64,000 nt of DNA, from assembly GCF_042697365.1 (NCBI RefSeq), contig NZ_CP137604.1. One strand, written 5' to 3'. The stretch is from Brucella pseudintermedia. GTDB taxonomy: Bacteria; Pseudomonadota; Alphaproteobacteria; Rhizobiales; Rhizobiaceae. The translations under genes and the position numbers were made by a program. Under the pieces are notes generated by a model. That model saw nothing but the letters and a program-made list of their open reading frames with translations. It was not told where the DNA came from and did not search any database. How positions within the stretch are numbered: position 1 is the stretch's first letter; every line of letters begins with the position of its first letter. Positions 1-8,560 of this stretch are shown one piece after another.

Positions 1-69
1 AATTTTCGTAGTCATCAGGCACAAGCCTGTGTCAGAATTATCGTCAACAATAAAAGCTTAAATCGTAAT

Positions 70-84
70 CAACTTTCAAAGTTG
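70..84. promoter_or_regulatory. Perfect inverted repeat upstream of the NCS1 permease
   Basis: The arms CAACTTT and AAAGTTG are separated by one base. The site lies about 21 bases before the chosen ATG and just ahead of the GGGGA ribosome-binding site. It could be an operator for a regulator outside the window, or a short hairpin in the leader. There is no conservation data to decide. Confidence 0.3.
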
Positions 85-105
85 TTGCTAAAAAAAGGGG
101 ACAGC

Positions 106-1569
106 ATGACAATCAAGAATCCATCGCGCGCTTTATATAATGAGGATCTGGCGCCGGCCGAAGAGCGCAAATGGGGCGCCTTCAGCATTTTCAACGTGTG
201 GACGTCGGATGTTCACAGCCTCTGGGGCTATTATCTGGCCGCAAGCCTGTTTCTTCTATGCGGCAGTTTCCTGAACTTCTTTATTGCGATCGGTGCGGGA
301 TCGCTGGTCATCTTCTTCCTGATGACGCTGGTCGGCAATGCCGGCGTGCGGACGGGCGTGCCTTTCCCGGTGCTCGCGCGCGCATCCTTCGGCACGTTCG
401 GAGCCAATTTTCCAGCCCTCGTGCGCGGTGTCGTCGCCTGTTTCTGGTATGGCGCACAGACAGCCGCGGCCTCCGGCGCCATCGTGGCGCTGCTTATCCG
501 CAACGAAAGCATGCTGTCCTTCCACCAGAACAGCCATCTGCTCGGCCACTCGACGCTGGAAGTCATATGCTATGTTCTGGTTTGGGCAGCCCAGCTTCTC
601 ATCATCCAGCGCGGCATGGAAACCGTTCGCCGGTTTCAGGACTGGGCCGGTCCGGCAGTCTGGATCATGATGCTTATTCTCGCTGTCTATCTGGTCATCA
701 AGGCCGGTACATTCTCATTCGGCAGCGAAATTCCGCGCGATGTGCTTCTCGAAAAAACGAAAGATGCAGGCGTTACCGGCGAGCCTGGTTCCTTCGCGGC
801 CCTTGCTGCGGTTGCAGCCACGTGGATCACCTATTTTGCCGCACTTTACCTGAACTTCTGCGACTTCTCGCGCTATGCCAAGGACGAAGCATCCTTGCGG
901 CGCGGCAATCTTTGGGGCCTGCCGGTCAATCTTCTGGCCTTCTGCCTTGTCGCAGGCGTCACCACCACCGCTGCCTTCACAGTTTATGGCGAAGTCCTGC
1001 TTCATCCCGACCAGATTTCGGCAAAGTTCGATAGCTGGTTCCTTGCACTGCTTGCCGCGCTGACTTTCACCGTCGCCACGCTCGGCATCAACGTGGTTGC
1101 GAACTTCGTTTCCGCGGCCTTCGACTTTTCCAACACATTCCCGCAGAAAATCTCCTTCAAGCGGGGCGGTGTCATCGCGGCGCTGATCGCACTGTTCCTC
1201 TATCCGTTCGCACCGTGGGAAACCGGCGCCGCCCAATTCGTCAACTTCCTCGGCTCCACAATGGGCCCGATCTTCGGCATCATGATGGTCGATTACTATC
1301 TGCTGCGTCGCGGACAGTTGAATGTGGCTGATCTTTATCAGGAAAACGGTGAGTTCCGGTTCCAGAATGGCTGGCACGTCAAGGCTTTCATCGCTTTTGC
1401 AATCGGTGCCTTGTTCTCATCCGTGCTGCCGATGGCCACCAATCTTCTGCCGAGCTGGTGGGCGACCTATGGCTGGTTCTTCGGCGTGGGCATTGGTGGC
1501 GGCGTCTATTTCGTGTTGCGTAGATCGCATACAGAACTTCGCAGTCCGGCAAGTCAGCATTCTGCCTGA
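106..1569 (+). CDS. NCS1-family nucleobase/hydantoin-type permease
   Basis: A 487-residue, strongly hydrophobic protein with about 12 predicted membrane segments. It matches the nucleobase-cation-symport-1 family (cytosine, uracil, allantoin, hydantoin and thiamine carriers) in length and in the family-like stretches GVPFPVLARASFG and MVDYYLLRRGQ. It should act in the inner membrane as a cation-coupled importer of a nitrogen heterocycle; the substrate cannot be read from sequence. An upstream in-frame TTG at 82 is possible, but the ATG at 106 follows a good AGGGGA ribosome-binding site, so that start is used. It stands alone, followed at once by a strong terminator. Confidence 0.88.
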   Translation: MTIKNPSRALYNEDLAPAEERKWGAFSIFNVWTSDVHSLWGYYLAASLFLLCGSFLNFFIAIGAGSLVIFFLMTLVGNAGVRTGVPFPVLARASFGTFGANFPALVRGVVACFWYGAQTAAASGAIVALLIRNESMLSFHQNSHLLGHSTLEVICYVLVWAAQLLIIQRGMETVRRFQDWAGPAVWIMMLILAVYLVIKAGTFSFGSEIPRDVLLEKTKDAGVTGEPGSFAALAAVAATWITYFAALYLNFCDFSRYAKDEASLRRGNLWGLPVNLLAFCLVAGVTTTAAFTVYGEVLLHPDQISAKFDSWFLALLAALTFTVATLGINVVANFVSAAFDFSNTFPQKISFKRGGVIAALIALFLYPFAPWETGAAQFVNFLGSTMGPIFGIMMVDYYLLRRGQLNVADLYQENGEFRFQNGWHVKAFIAFAIGALFSSVLPMATNLLPSWWATYGWFFGVGIGGGVYFVLRRSHTELRSPASQHSA

Positions 1570-1581
1570 TAAAAAGAGACG

Positions 1582-1609
1582 AAAATGCCCGGCATCTGCC
1601 GGGCATTTT
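1582..1609 (+). terminator. Rho-independent terminator after the NCS1 permease
   Basis: A 13-base arm (AAAATGCCCGGCA) pairs perfectly with TGCCGGGCATTTT around a very short loop, and the 3' arm runs into a T-rich tract. It lies 12 bases past the permease stop codon. Confidence 0.9.
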
Positions 1610-1635
1610 TATTTAGAGCGCATCCTAACAAGACA

Positions 1636-1674
1636 TTGGAGCGCCGATCTGATCCAATCAGATGGGCGCTCTAA
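1636..1674. repeat. Palindromic repeat related to the Bru-RS-like elements
   Basis: GAGCGCC at 1639 and GGCGCTC at 1665 form outer arms, with ATCTGAT/ATCAGAT as inner arms around CCA. The core TTGGAGCGCC followed by TCTG, TCCAATC and GAT recurs with few changes at 52155-52182, so this is a member of a dispersed repeat family. It overlaps the stop codon of the DUF4260 gene. Confidence 0.6.
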
Positions 1675-2021
1675 CGGCCAATCCGGCCCAGATGCGTATC
1701 CTGAAATCCTGATCCATATTTGAGACCGAAGCCGAGTGCACGGTCGACGCCGATATGCACGGCCCAGATCAGCGCAATTGCAAGGCAGAGCGGCCAGTTC
1801 ATGGCCCAGCCAAGCACTGCCACCAACACCACGCCGATCCAGCTATGAGCAATATTATAGACGACCGCGCCTGTACGCGGTCCCCTCATATAGCCGAAGA
1901 ACGAAAGATCCGGCGCAGGGATGAGGATAGCGAAGATCCACCAGCTTGCGCCACTGACCCAATAGGCTCCAAGCGCCAGCAGCGCGAGGGAAAGACTTTC
2001 GAGCCGCTGGATCAGGTTCAT
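1671..2021 (-). CDS. DUF4260 family membrane protein
   Basis: A 116-residue small integral membrane protein of unknown function. The DUF4260 pattern is recognisable: an N-terminal hydrophobic segment, PAPDLSFFGYMRGPRTGAVVYN, and a distal IGVDRALGFGLKY block. About three or four membrane segments are expected. The start is taken at the ATG that overlaps the trmD stop (ATGA), giving translational coupling at the end of the rimM-trmD unit; a longer reading to 2051 would lie inside trmD. Its role is unknown, and cotranscription with tRNA/ribosome maturation genes need not imply a shared function. Confidence 0.75.
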   Translation of the reverse strand: MNLIQRLESLSLALLALGAYWVSGASWWIFAILIPAPDLSFFGYMRGPRTGAVVYNIAHSWIGVVLVAVLGWAMNWPLCLAIALIWAVHIGVDRALGFGLKYGSGFQDTHLGRIGR

Positions 2022-2749
2022 TTGCGCTTTCCCTCGCAATAGGCGTCCCAAAGATCGGGACGCCGCTCCCTGGTGATCCGCTCAGCCTGTTCGTGCCGCC
2101 ATTTATCGATGGCGCCATGATTGCCGGAGGTCAGGATTTCGGGAATGGGCCGATCTTCCCAAACCTGCGGGCGGGTGTAGTGCGGATGTTCGAGCAGGCC
2201 GGTCTCGAAACTCTCCGTCTCGCCGGATTCGCGATTGCCCATCACGCCCGGCAAAAGCCGCACAATGGCATCGAGCAGCACGATGGCCGCAGTCTCTCCG
2301 CCCGACAGGATGTAATCGCCAATCGATACTTCCTCAAGATTGCGCGCCTCGATCACACGTTCATCCACGCCTTCGAAACGCCCGCAGAGAATGATCGCGC
2401 CCGGCCCTTCGGCCAGTTCGCGAACGCGCTTTTGCGTCAGCGGCTTTCCGCGTGGACTCATCAAAAGCATCGGACGCTGACCGTCGGCAACCGAATCCAG
2501 CGCGCGGGCGATAACGTCCGGCTTCATCACCATGCCAGCGCCGCCGCCAGATGGCGTATCGTCCACCATACGATGCCGCCCTTCCGCAAAATCGCGTATC
2601 TGTACCGCATCGAGCCGCCATTTGGCTTCACCGAGCGCCTTGCCCGCAAGCGAAGCGCCAAGCGGCCCGGGAAACATTTCCGGATAAAGCGTCAGCACGG
2701 ATGCATGAAAGAAACCGGCCTCAGCATCGACCTTGGAAACTTCGGTCAT
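2018..2749 (-). CDS. trmD: tRNA (guanine-37-N1)-methyltransferase TrmD
   Basis: A 243-residue SPOUT-class methyltransferase that methylates G37 of tRNAs reading CNN codons, preventing +1 frameshifting. Visible family signatures are the N-terminal VLTLYPEMFPGPL, DDTPSGGGAGMVMKPDV, the knot region ILCGRFEGVDERV and the SAM-binding IGDYILSGGE. The length is normal. Its ATG overlaps the rimM stop by the ATGA arrangement and its own stop overlaps the next gene, so rimM-trmD-DUF4260 is a tightly coupled operon. The rimM-trmD pairing is classic. Confidence 0.97.
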   Translation of the reverse strand: MTEVSKVDAEAGFFHASVLTLYPEMFPGPLGASLAGKALGEAKWRLDAVQIRDFAEGRHRMVDDTPSGGGAGMVMKPDVIARALDSVADGQRPMLLMSPRGKPLTQKRVRELAEGPGAIILCGRFEGVDERVIEARNLEEVSIGDYILSGGETAAIVLLDAIVRLLPGVMGNRESGETESFETGLLEHPHYTRPQVWEDRPIPEILTSGNHGAIDKWRHEQAERITRERRPDLWDAYCEGKRK

Positions 2750-3315
2750 GACTTCTTCGGCTTTTTCTTTTCGCTTTGCGGACGCTCGTCCTCATCGTCG
2801 GCGATCAATCCAGCGGCATAGGGCTCGACCAGCAATGTTCCATTGTCGAAATCGATCTCCGGCACGGCAGCTTCCGTGAACGGAATGAGCATCGGGCGCT
2901 TGCCCTTTTCGGATAGCTCGATGAGATCGCCGCCGCCGAAATCGAAGAGCGCGCTCACCACGCCATAGGTCTTGCCTTCGGCATCCACCGCCAGCAGGCC
3001 GATGAGGTCTGTCTGGAAGAATTCGTCTTCATCCAGTTCGTCATCCGGCAGTTGCGAACGATCGATGAAAAGCTCGATCCCGTTCAGCGCTTCGGCGGCA
3101 TTGCGGTCATTGATGCCCTTGAACCGCACGACCACCACGGTCTTTGCAGGACGCGCTTCCAGAATCTCGTAGCTCTTGCCCTGTTCGTCATAAAGGAGGC
3201 CGTATTCAGCGATGGCCAGCGGATCGCCGGTAAAGGTCTTCACTCGCACTTCGCCACGCGTGCCATGGGCGGCACCGATGACGGCGAGCTGGATCGGGTT
3301 TTCTGGACGCGGCAT
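2746..3315 (-). CDS. rimM: 16S rRNA processing protein RimM
   Basis: A 189-residue ribosome maturation factor that binds S19 and helps assemble the 30S head. The N-terminal RimM barrel is seen in VIGAAHGTRGEVRVKTFT and the C-terminal PRC-like barrel in DLIGLLAVDAEGKTYGVV and RPMLIPFTEAAVPEIDF. A charged lysine-rich tail ends the protein. The ATG at 3315 is preferred over the TTG at 3321 because AAGG lies five bases before the ATG but touches the TTG. The divergent neighbour across about 170 bases is xerC, so both promoters lie in that gap. Confidence 0.96.
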   Translation of the reverse strand: MPRPENPIQLAVIGAAHGTRGEVRVKTFTGDPLAIAEYGLLYDEQGKSYEILEARPAKTVVVVRFKGINDRNAAEALNGIELFIDRSQLPDDELDEDEFFQTDLIGLLAVDAEGKTYGVVSALFDFGGGDLIELSEKGKRPMLIPFTEAAVPEIDFDNGTLLVEPYAAGLIADDEDERPQSEKKKPKKS

Positions 3316-3486
3316 TGCCAACCTTGTTTCTGCTGCACGGAGAGGACTATTTTTCGTTCAATAGCTCTTTCGTCGGTCTTTTTCACGTCATTTCGTCAGA
3401 AAATCGCTCTTCAACCCACGAAAACCAGCCGGTAACCTATCGCTGGCAGACTGCACGCGAATCCAGAGTGAACGATCGGCCCGATT

Positions 3487-4434
3487 ATGACGACGAACAG
3501 CGAATTTCTGATCCCTGCCCGCGCCGACCTCGCAGCCGCGCGGGAAGAATGGCTGAAGACGCTGAAAGATGCGCGCCGCCTGTCCGAAAATACGCTCGAA
3601 GCCTATGAACGCGACACGCGCCAGTTTCTCAATTTCCTGACCGGCCATCTGGGCGAGCCGCCGTCGCTGAAAGATGTCGGCAATCTGCGGATCGCCGATC
3701 TGCGCTCCTTTCTGGCCAGCCGCCGCAATGACGGCGTCGGCGCCAGAACGCTGGGGCGTGGTCTTGCCGGTGTTCGCTCGCTGCTGCGCCATCTGGAAAA
3801 ACGCGGCCTTGCCAATGCAGCGGGCGCAAGTGCCATGCGCGCGCCGCGACAGCCGAAATCCCTGCCGAAGCCCCTGACCGCCGAAGATGCCCGCCGCGTG
3901 GTCGCCGCCGACGGGCAGATGGCAGAGGAACCATGGATCGCCGCGCGCAACGCCGCCGTTCTGACATTGCTCTATGGCTGCGGCCTGCGCATTTCAGAAG
4001 CGCTTGGCCTCATGGGCGACGCTTTATCCGACGGCACCGCCCTTTCGATCACCATCACCGGCAAGGGCAACAAGGCCCGCCTCGTGCCGTTGCTGCCCGT
4101 TGTGCATCGCGCCGTCGCCCAATATCGGGCGCTTTGCCCGTTCCATCTTACCGCCGACAAGCCGCTTTTTCGCGGCGCTAAGGGCGGCATTCTTCATGCG
4201 GCGATCATCCAGCGCGAAATGCAGAAGCTGCGCGCCGGTCTCGGCCTGCCCGACAGTGCGACGCCGCATGCGCTGCGCCATTCCTTTGCCACCCACCTTC
4301 TGGGACGCGGCGGCGATCTCAGGACCATTCAGGAACTGCTTGGTCATGCAAGCCTTTCAACTACTCAGGTCTATACCGGCGTGGATACCGAGCGGCTTCT
4401 GGAAATTTACGACAAGGCGCATCCGCGCGCTTGA
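3487..4434 (+). CDS. xerC: Tyrosine recombinase XerC
   Basis: A 315-residue tyrosine recombinase that, with XerD, resolves chromosome dimers at dif during division. The N-terminal SAM-like domain covers about residues 15-105 and the catalytic domain the rest. Catalytic elements are the first arginine in CGLRISEALGL, lysine in GKGNKARLVPL, HALRHSFATHLL with the HxxR pair, LGHASLSTTQ, and the nucleophilic tyrosine in VYTGVD. The partner xerD lies at 40.3 kb in this window. The two are distinguished by order of similarity and context only, so the C/D assignment is somewhat less certain than the family. Confidence 0.92.
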   Translation: MTTNSEFLIPARADLAAAREEWLKTLKDARRLSENTLEAYERDTRQFLNFLTGHLGEPPSLKDVGNLRIADLRSFLASRRNDGVGARTLGRGLAGVRSLLRHLEKRGLANAAGASAMRAPRQPKSLPKPLTAEDARRVVAADGQMAEEPWIAARNAAVLTLLYGCGLRISEALGLMGDALSDGTALSITITGKGNKARLVPLLPVVHRAVAQYRALCPFHLTADKPLFRGAKGGILHAAIIQREMQKLRAGLGLPDSATPHALRHSFATHLLGRGGDLRTIQELLGHASLSTTQVYTGVDTERLLEIYDKAHPRA

Positions 4435-4476
4435 TATTGGTCTCGCATCCAGGAAAAACGGTCTTATATTGCCCTC

Positions 4477-5484
4477 ATGAAAAAGCTGCTTCTGACCCTT
4501 CTCCTTTCCTGTCTTGCAGGCACAATTCCCGCTCGCGCCGACAATGTACCCGCTGCTTGCACCCCGCACGGCGTCAATCTGGTCGAGGGGCTGGAGACGA
4601 AAGACCCGGCAAGCTGGCAGGAGTTGCAGCGAGACGCCGACAAGATTCCCAACCGCAAAGGGCTTCTCTGGAAAATCGACAAGGAGGGCGTCGAGCCATC
4701 CTTTCTCTTCGGCACGATGCATTTTTCCGATCCCCGCGTCATGACGCTGGCGAAAGCCGCCGATGAGGCCTATCGATCGGCAAGCACCGTCGTCGTGGAA
4801 ACGACCGATATTCTGGACCCGAAGTTTTTCCTGCGTGTGAGGCTGGAACGACCCGAGCTGCTGCTTTTCACCGATGGCACCACGCTCAAATCGCATCTCC
4901 CCGAGCAACGGCGTGAAGAAATCGAACGGAAGCTCGCAGAACGCGGCATTGTTCTCGACGCGGTCGCCAAAATGAAACCATGGGTGCTATCCAGCTTGCT
5001 GGCCCTTCCCAAATGCGAGAGGGAGCGGCAAGGCGAAGGCGAGAAATCGCTCGATGAAAAGCTTGCCCTCGATGCACAGGCCGAAGGCCGCGATGTTCAG
5101 GGCCTTGAAAGCGCGGAAGAGCAGCTCACCGCGATGAACCGGATGCCGCTCGATTTCCACCTCCGCAGCCTTGTCGCCACCATCGATTATGGTGATGCGA
5201 TCGAGGATGCCATGGAGACGACGACTGCCCTCTATCTCGATGGTGAAATCGGGATGATCATGCCGACGCTCCGGAAGATTGTTCCCGACAGCCTTTCCGA
5301 CGATGACTATGATTTATTCTTAAAATATCTCATTTCGGACCGTAATCACCTCATGGCTGATCGCGCCGTCCCGATTATCGACAAGGGAAATGCTTTTATT
5401 GCCGTGGGCGCGCTACATCTGCCGGGCAAGGACGGTATAATCGAATTGCTGCGGGCAAAGGGCTATCGGGTAATCCCGCTATAG
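4477..5484 (+). CDS. TraB/GumN family protein with signal peptide
   Basis: A 335-residue exported protein of the TraB/GumN (COG3735) family. The N-terminus MKKLLLTLLLSCLAGTIPARA is a signal peptide with probable cleavage after ARA. The family's first motif appears as FLFGTMHFSDPRV and the C-terminal one as FIAVGALHLPGKDGIIELL, both carrying the conserved histidines thought to form a Tiki-like metal-dependent active site. The protein is therefore probably a periplasmic or membrane-associated hydrolase, with unknown substrate. The gene starts 42 bases after xerC and may be transcribed from the same promoter. Confidence 0.85.
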   Translation: MKKLLLTLLLSCLAGTIPARADNVPAACTPHGVNLVEGLETKDPASWQELQRDADKIPNRKGLLWKIDKEGVEPSFLFGTMHFSDPRVMTLAKAADEAYRSASTVVVETTDILDPKFFLRVRLERPELLLFTDGTTLKSHLPEQRREEIERKLAERGIVLDAVAKMKPWVLSSLLALPKCERERQGEGEKSLDEKLALDAQAEGRDVQGLESAEEQLTAMNRMPLDFHLRSLVATIDYGDAIEDAMETTTALYLDGEIGMIMPTLRKIVPDSLSDDDYDLFLKYLISDRNHLMADRAVPIIDKGNAFIAVGALHLPGKDGIIELLRAKGYRVIPL

Positions 5485-5505
5485 AACCCATGTGCCTGAA
5501 TATTT

Positions 5506-5706
5506 CTAACCGGCTCTAAGATCGGTGATGCTATTTTCAATGGCGGTAATATTGAGTTCCAGTTCGGCAATCTGTCTCAGTATGGATTTTCCCGGAAGCG
5601 CTTCTTCTCTGGCTGCTTCATCCAGAAGCTTGAACTGTTCATCGCGCAAAAGCGACGAGAGCTTTTCGAAGCGCTCAATGGTTTTCATATTTTCTTTCGA
5701 AGGCAT
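5506..5706 (-). CDS. Small hypothetical helical protein
   Basis: A 66-residue charged protein without a recognised domain. It looks mostly alpha-helical (RFEKLSSLLRDEQFKLLDEAA and ILRQIAELELNITAIENSI), with heptad-like hydrophobic spacing that could give a short coiled coil. The 5' end overlaps another small reading frame by 22 bases, and the stop lies 21 bases past the convergent TraB/GumN gene. No function is offered; it could be a real small gene or a remnant. Confidence 0.5.
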   Translation of the reverse strand: MPSKENMKTIERFEKLSSLLRDEQFKLLDEAAREEALPGKSILRQIAELELNITAIENSITDLRAG

Positions 5707-5957
5707 AATATCATTTCCTTAAATTTCGGCGTGGCTTTTAAGCGCTTGTGATGATCCAGCTTTACAGTGATAAAGCCTGCATAGTCAGTTGATCGATCAT
5801 AATCCGGCTTCCCGGACCACTTCCGTGATTGAATATACATAGCGATAGGCAGTTTCGCTCGGGTTAACAGCATATTCATCGCGCGTTCCCGCAGACCTAT
5901 CAATCCATACTCCTTTCTTATCTTGGAGTTTTCGGAACGATCCTCGCTTTTTCGCAT
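5685..5957 (-). CDS. Doubtful small basic ORF
   Basis: An open frame of about 90 residues from the ATG at 5957 (109 from an earlier ATG at 6014). It is rich in Lys/Arg, with DRSTDYAGFITVKLDHHKRL near the C-terminus and no recognised domain. No ribosome-binding site is visible before either ATG. It overlaps the next small gene at its 3' end. Base composition in this patch is lower in GC than the flanks. It may be a remnant of a laterally acquired gene rather than a working one. Confidence 0.28.
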   Translation of the reverse strand: MRKSEDRSENSKIRKEYGLIGLRERAMNMLLTRAKLPIAMYIQSRKWSGKPDYDRSTDYAGFITVKLDHHKRLKATPKFKEMILCLRKKI

Positions 5958-6092
5958 TGTTATATACCGGGTGTGTTTTCGCAACATGATGCGGTTGGTG
6001 CTGAAGCGGTTCATGAATGACCCAATACCCGGCCAACCGGCGCTTCCCGGCTATCGCTTCGATGATGGAAGGAACCATTGGAGGAACCCGAT
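5707..6092. other. Low-coding interval between two small genes
   Basis: Apart from the doubtful basic ORF on the minus strand, nothing with convincing codon bias or RNA structure is seen. The right edge holds the GGAGG ribosome-binding site of the proline-rich membrane protein, and its promoter must lie here. Confidence 0.4.
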
Positions 6093-6365
6093 ATGGTTGA
6101 TCCCCTCGACCCGCGAACCAGAGATCCGCACCTTTCGGACCCGACTGGCCAAACCGGAATGCCCCCGCCACCGCCCAATCGGGGCGGAAGCGGCTATCTG
6201 CTTGGCGCGGTGCTTCTGGCTGCGATCATCCTTCTGGGCTACTTCTTCTACCGCAATGGCAGCGGGACCGATACTTCCGCTCCGCCTTCGCCGCCACCGG
6301 CGACACAGAGCGAGCCTGCAACACCGGCTCCGGCTCCCCCGACCACCCCGCCAGCGCAGAATTAG
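6093..6365 (+). CDS. Small single-pass membrane protein with Pro-rich tail
   Basis: A 90-residue protein with a polar N-terminus containing PPPPP, one membrane segment (YLLGAVLLAAIILLGYFFY) and a C-terminal tail made almost entirely of Pro, Ala, Thr and Ser. The shape suggests a bitopic inner-membrane protein with a periplasmic flexible arm. The ATG at 6093 is preferred over the upstream TTG because GGAGG sits eight bases before it. The family is not recognised. It is followed by a bidirectional terminator shared with lpdA. Confidence 0.6.
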   Translation: MVDPLDPRTRDPHLSDPTGQTGMPPPPPNRGGSGYLLGAVLLAAIILLGYFFYRNGSGTDTSAPPSPPPATQSEPATPAPAPPTTPPAQN

Positions 6366-6370
6366 ACATC

Positions 6371-6400
6371 AAAAAAGGCCCGCACGCGCGGGCCTTTTTA
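6371..6400. terminator. Bidirectional rho-independent terminator
   Basis: The stem AAAAAAGGCCCGC / GCGGGCCTTTTT has an A-run on one side and a T-run on the other. It therefore serves both the plus-strand small membrane protein and the convergent lpdA gene. Confidence 0.9.
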
Positions 6401-6421
6401 CAATGGCAGAAATGCAGCCGA

Positions 6422-7837
6422 TCACATATGGATCGGCTTGGCAAAGGTGGCCAGGGCAGATTCGCGCACGGCTTCCGACATGGTCGGATGGGCGTGGCAG
6501 GTGCGGGCGAGGTCTTCCGACGATCCGCCGAATTCCATCAGAACCGCCAGTTCGTGGATCATTTCACCGGCATTGTAGCCAAGAATATGCGCGCCCAGAA
6601 CGCGGTCCGTAACCTTGTCGGCGAGGATTTTGACGAAACCGTCGGTATGCAGCATGGCACGCGCGCGACCATTGGCCGTGAACGGGAATTTGCCCACCTT
6701 GTATTCGATACCGGCGGCCTTCAGTTCCTCTTCGGTCTTGCCGACGGAAGCCACTTCCGGCTGCGTGTAGACCACGCTCGGGATAACATCGAAATTCACG
6801 TGACCGGCCTGACCGGCAATGATTTCGGCAACCGCAATGCCTTCGTCCTCAGCTTTGTGCGCCAGCATCGGCCCCTGCACCACGTCGCCAATGGCATAGA
6901 TGCCTTCGACATTGGTGCGCCAATGATCGTCGATCGCAACGCGGCCGCGATCATCGACATTCACGCCCGCTTCCTGCAGACCAAGACCATCCGTGTAAGG
7001 ACGACGACCGGTCGCAATCAGTACCGCGTCGGCTTCAAGTGTTTCAGCCGCGCCACCCTTGACCGGTTCAAAGGTCACTTTCGCGCCCCCGGAATCAGCC
7101 TTGCCAGCTTTCTCGACGCCTGTAACCTTGGCGCTAAGCTTGAAGGCAATGCCCTGCTTTTCAAGAAGGCGCTGGAACTGCTTCGACACTTCGCCATCCA
7201 TAGGCCCGAGCACCTTGTCGAGATATTCGACAACCGTAACCTTCGCGCCAAGACGCGCCCAGACCGAACCGAGTTCGAGACCGATCACGCCGCCGCCGAC
7301 CACGATCAGGCTGCCCGGAACCTTGTCGAAGGAGAGCGCGCCGGTCGAGGAAACGATGACTTTCTCGTCAATATCGACCTTGACGCCCGGAATGCCAGCA
7401 ACGTCCGAGCCGGTGGCGATGATGATGTTCTTGGCTTCGATTTCCTCGACCTTGCCGTCTTCGGCGGTCACGGAAACCTTGCCCTTGCCGACAATCTTGC
7501 CGGTGCCGATGAAGGCCGTGATCTTGTTCTTCTTGAACAGGAATTCAACGCCCGTGACATTGGCCTTCACGGTCGCATCCTTATGCGCCAGCATCTTTCC
7601 CAGATTGAGCTTCGGCGTCACTTCCACGCCGAGCGTGTCGAAGGAGTGACCGGCTTCGGCAAACACTTCCGACGCATGCAGAAGCGCCTTGGAGGGAATG
7701 CAGCCAATATTCAGGCAGGTGCCACCGAAGGTCTTGCGCTTCTCGACAACAGCAACGGAAAGACCAAGCTGTGCAGCCTTGATCGCGGCGACATAACCGC
7801 CGGGACCCGTACCGATGACAACCACATCGTATGACAT
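6422..7837 (-). CDS. lpdA: Dihydrolipoyl dehydrogenase (E3)
   Basis: A 471-residue FAD-dependent E3 that reoxidises the dihydrolipoyl arms of 2-oxoacid dehydrogenase complexes, passing electrons to NAD+. The FAD-binding GTGPGGY is at residues 9-15 and the redox disulfide C41/C46 lies in GGTCLNIGCIPSK. A second dinucleotide motif is GGGVIGLELGSVW, the FAD-contacting motif is YAIGDV, and the C-terminal active-site histidine/glutamate pair lies in HAHPTMSEAVRE. Longer in-frame readings exist, but the ATG at 7837 follows AAGGA with proper spacing. It closes the mdh-suc block, so it probably serves 2-oxoglutarate dehydrogenase. Confidence 0.97.
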   Translation of the reverse strand: MSYDVVVIGTGPGGYVAAIKAAQLGLSVAVVEKRKTFGGTCLNIGCIPSKALLHASEVFAEAGHSFDTLGVEVTPKLNLGKMLAHKDATVKANVTGVEFLFKKNKITAFIGTGKIVGKGKVSVTAEDGKVEEIEAKNIIIATGSDVAGIPGVKVDIDEKVIVSSTGALSFDKVPGSLIVVGGGVIGLELGSVWARLGAKVTVVEYLDKVLGPMDGEVSKQFQRLLEKQGIAFKLSAKVTGVEKAGKADSGGAKVTFEPVKGGAAETLEADAVLIATGRRPYTDGLGLQEAGVNVDDRGRVAIDDHWRTNVEGIYAIGDVVQGPMLAHKAEDEGIAVAEIIAGQAGHVNFDVIPSVVYTQPEVASVGKTEEELKAAGIEYKVGKFPFTANGRARAMLHTDGFVKILADKVTDRVLGAHILGYNAGEMIHELAVLMEFGGSSEDLARTCHAHPTMSEAVRESALATFAKPIHM

Positions 7838-7947
7838 TGAACTATCCTTCTTCACTCTGTCCTGAACGTTTTCGAACGCCCGGTTCATCCGGGCCCGTTC
7901 TCTCATTCGAAACTATTTCCATGCAACCGGCATCCTTGAGGGGCCGG

Positions 7948-8490
7948 TCATTCCTCGTCGGGCGAGCATCCCTGAAAGCGGAATGCCTCCCACTGAAGCG
8001 GCTTTTCGGGTTTTGCCGCTCCAAAATCATAACCGTCGAGCGCCGTCACCAGATCGGGCAGCAGGATCGCCTGCGCCGCCGGTTCGCCCGCCTTGGGCAG
8101 GACATCAGCTTCGGCGCCTTCCTTCAGCGCGTAGATAACGCTCTGCCAGATGCTGCAATCGTCAAGATCCTCCGGATTGGAACCATCGCCCTTGCAGTTA
8201 TAGGTCAGCAGCGCATAGGGACGCGCCACGCCTTCCTCCGGCCAGATCACCATGCCGTTCAGCTTGAACTCCGGCTTGTCGTTGGCCGTGATCGTGAATT
8301 CATTCGTCGGCGCCGGTGTCATTTTCAGGTCGTTCGGCTGCTCGGGGCGGAACGTGAGCGTATAGGCATCGTCACGATCACGGTAAATCGCGCGGTTCTG
8401 CGTACAGGCGGCCTGAACAGCGGTGGAGAAAACCGTCAGCGCGAGCGCTGCAATAGCGGTGCTCCTGAGAAGCTTGTTTGCTGCATGCAT
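7948..8490 (-). CDS. Exported protein of unknown function in the suc block
   Basis: A 180-residue protein with a signal peptide (residues about 1-27, basic start, hydrophobic core, cleavage near VQA-A). The mature part carries several cysteines (ACTQNRA, TYNCKG, DDCSIW, QGCSPDEE) that may form disulfides in the periplasm. The domain is not recognised. The start is taken at the ATG after GGGAGA rather than at upstream in-frame codons, because the signal peptide begins there. It lies between the LysE gene and lpdA on the same strand, about 110 bases before lpdA. Confidence 0.65.
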   Translation of the reverse strand: MHAANKLLRSTAIAALALTVFSTAVQAACTQNRAIYRDRDDAYTLTFRPEQPNDLKMTPAPTNEFTITANDKPEFKLNGMVIWPEEGVARPYALLTYNCKGDGSNPEDLDDCSIWQSVIYALKEGAEADVLPKAGEPAAQAILLPDLVTALDGYDFGAAKPEKPLQWEAFRFQGCSPDEE

Positions 8491-8560
8491 CTGTCGGTTC
8501 TCCCTGAATGTTCCGGCTGAGCTTTTCCGGCAGCGAATCTTCGGTGTCCGAAGATAAGGA

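Noticed and set aside
5797..6171. 124-residue minus-strand ORF
   Set aside because: It overlaps the small proline-rich gene and the other minus ORF in different frames, has no Shine-Dalgarno and no recognisable fold.
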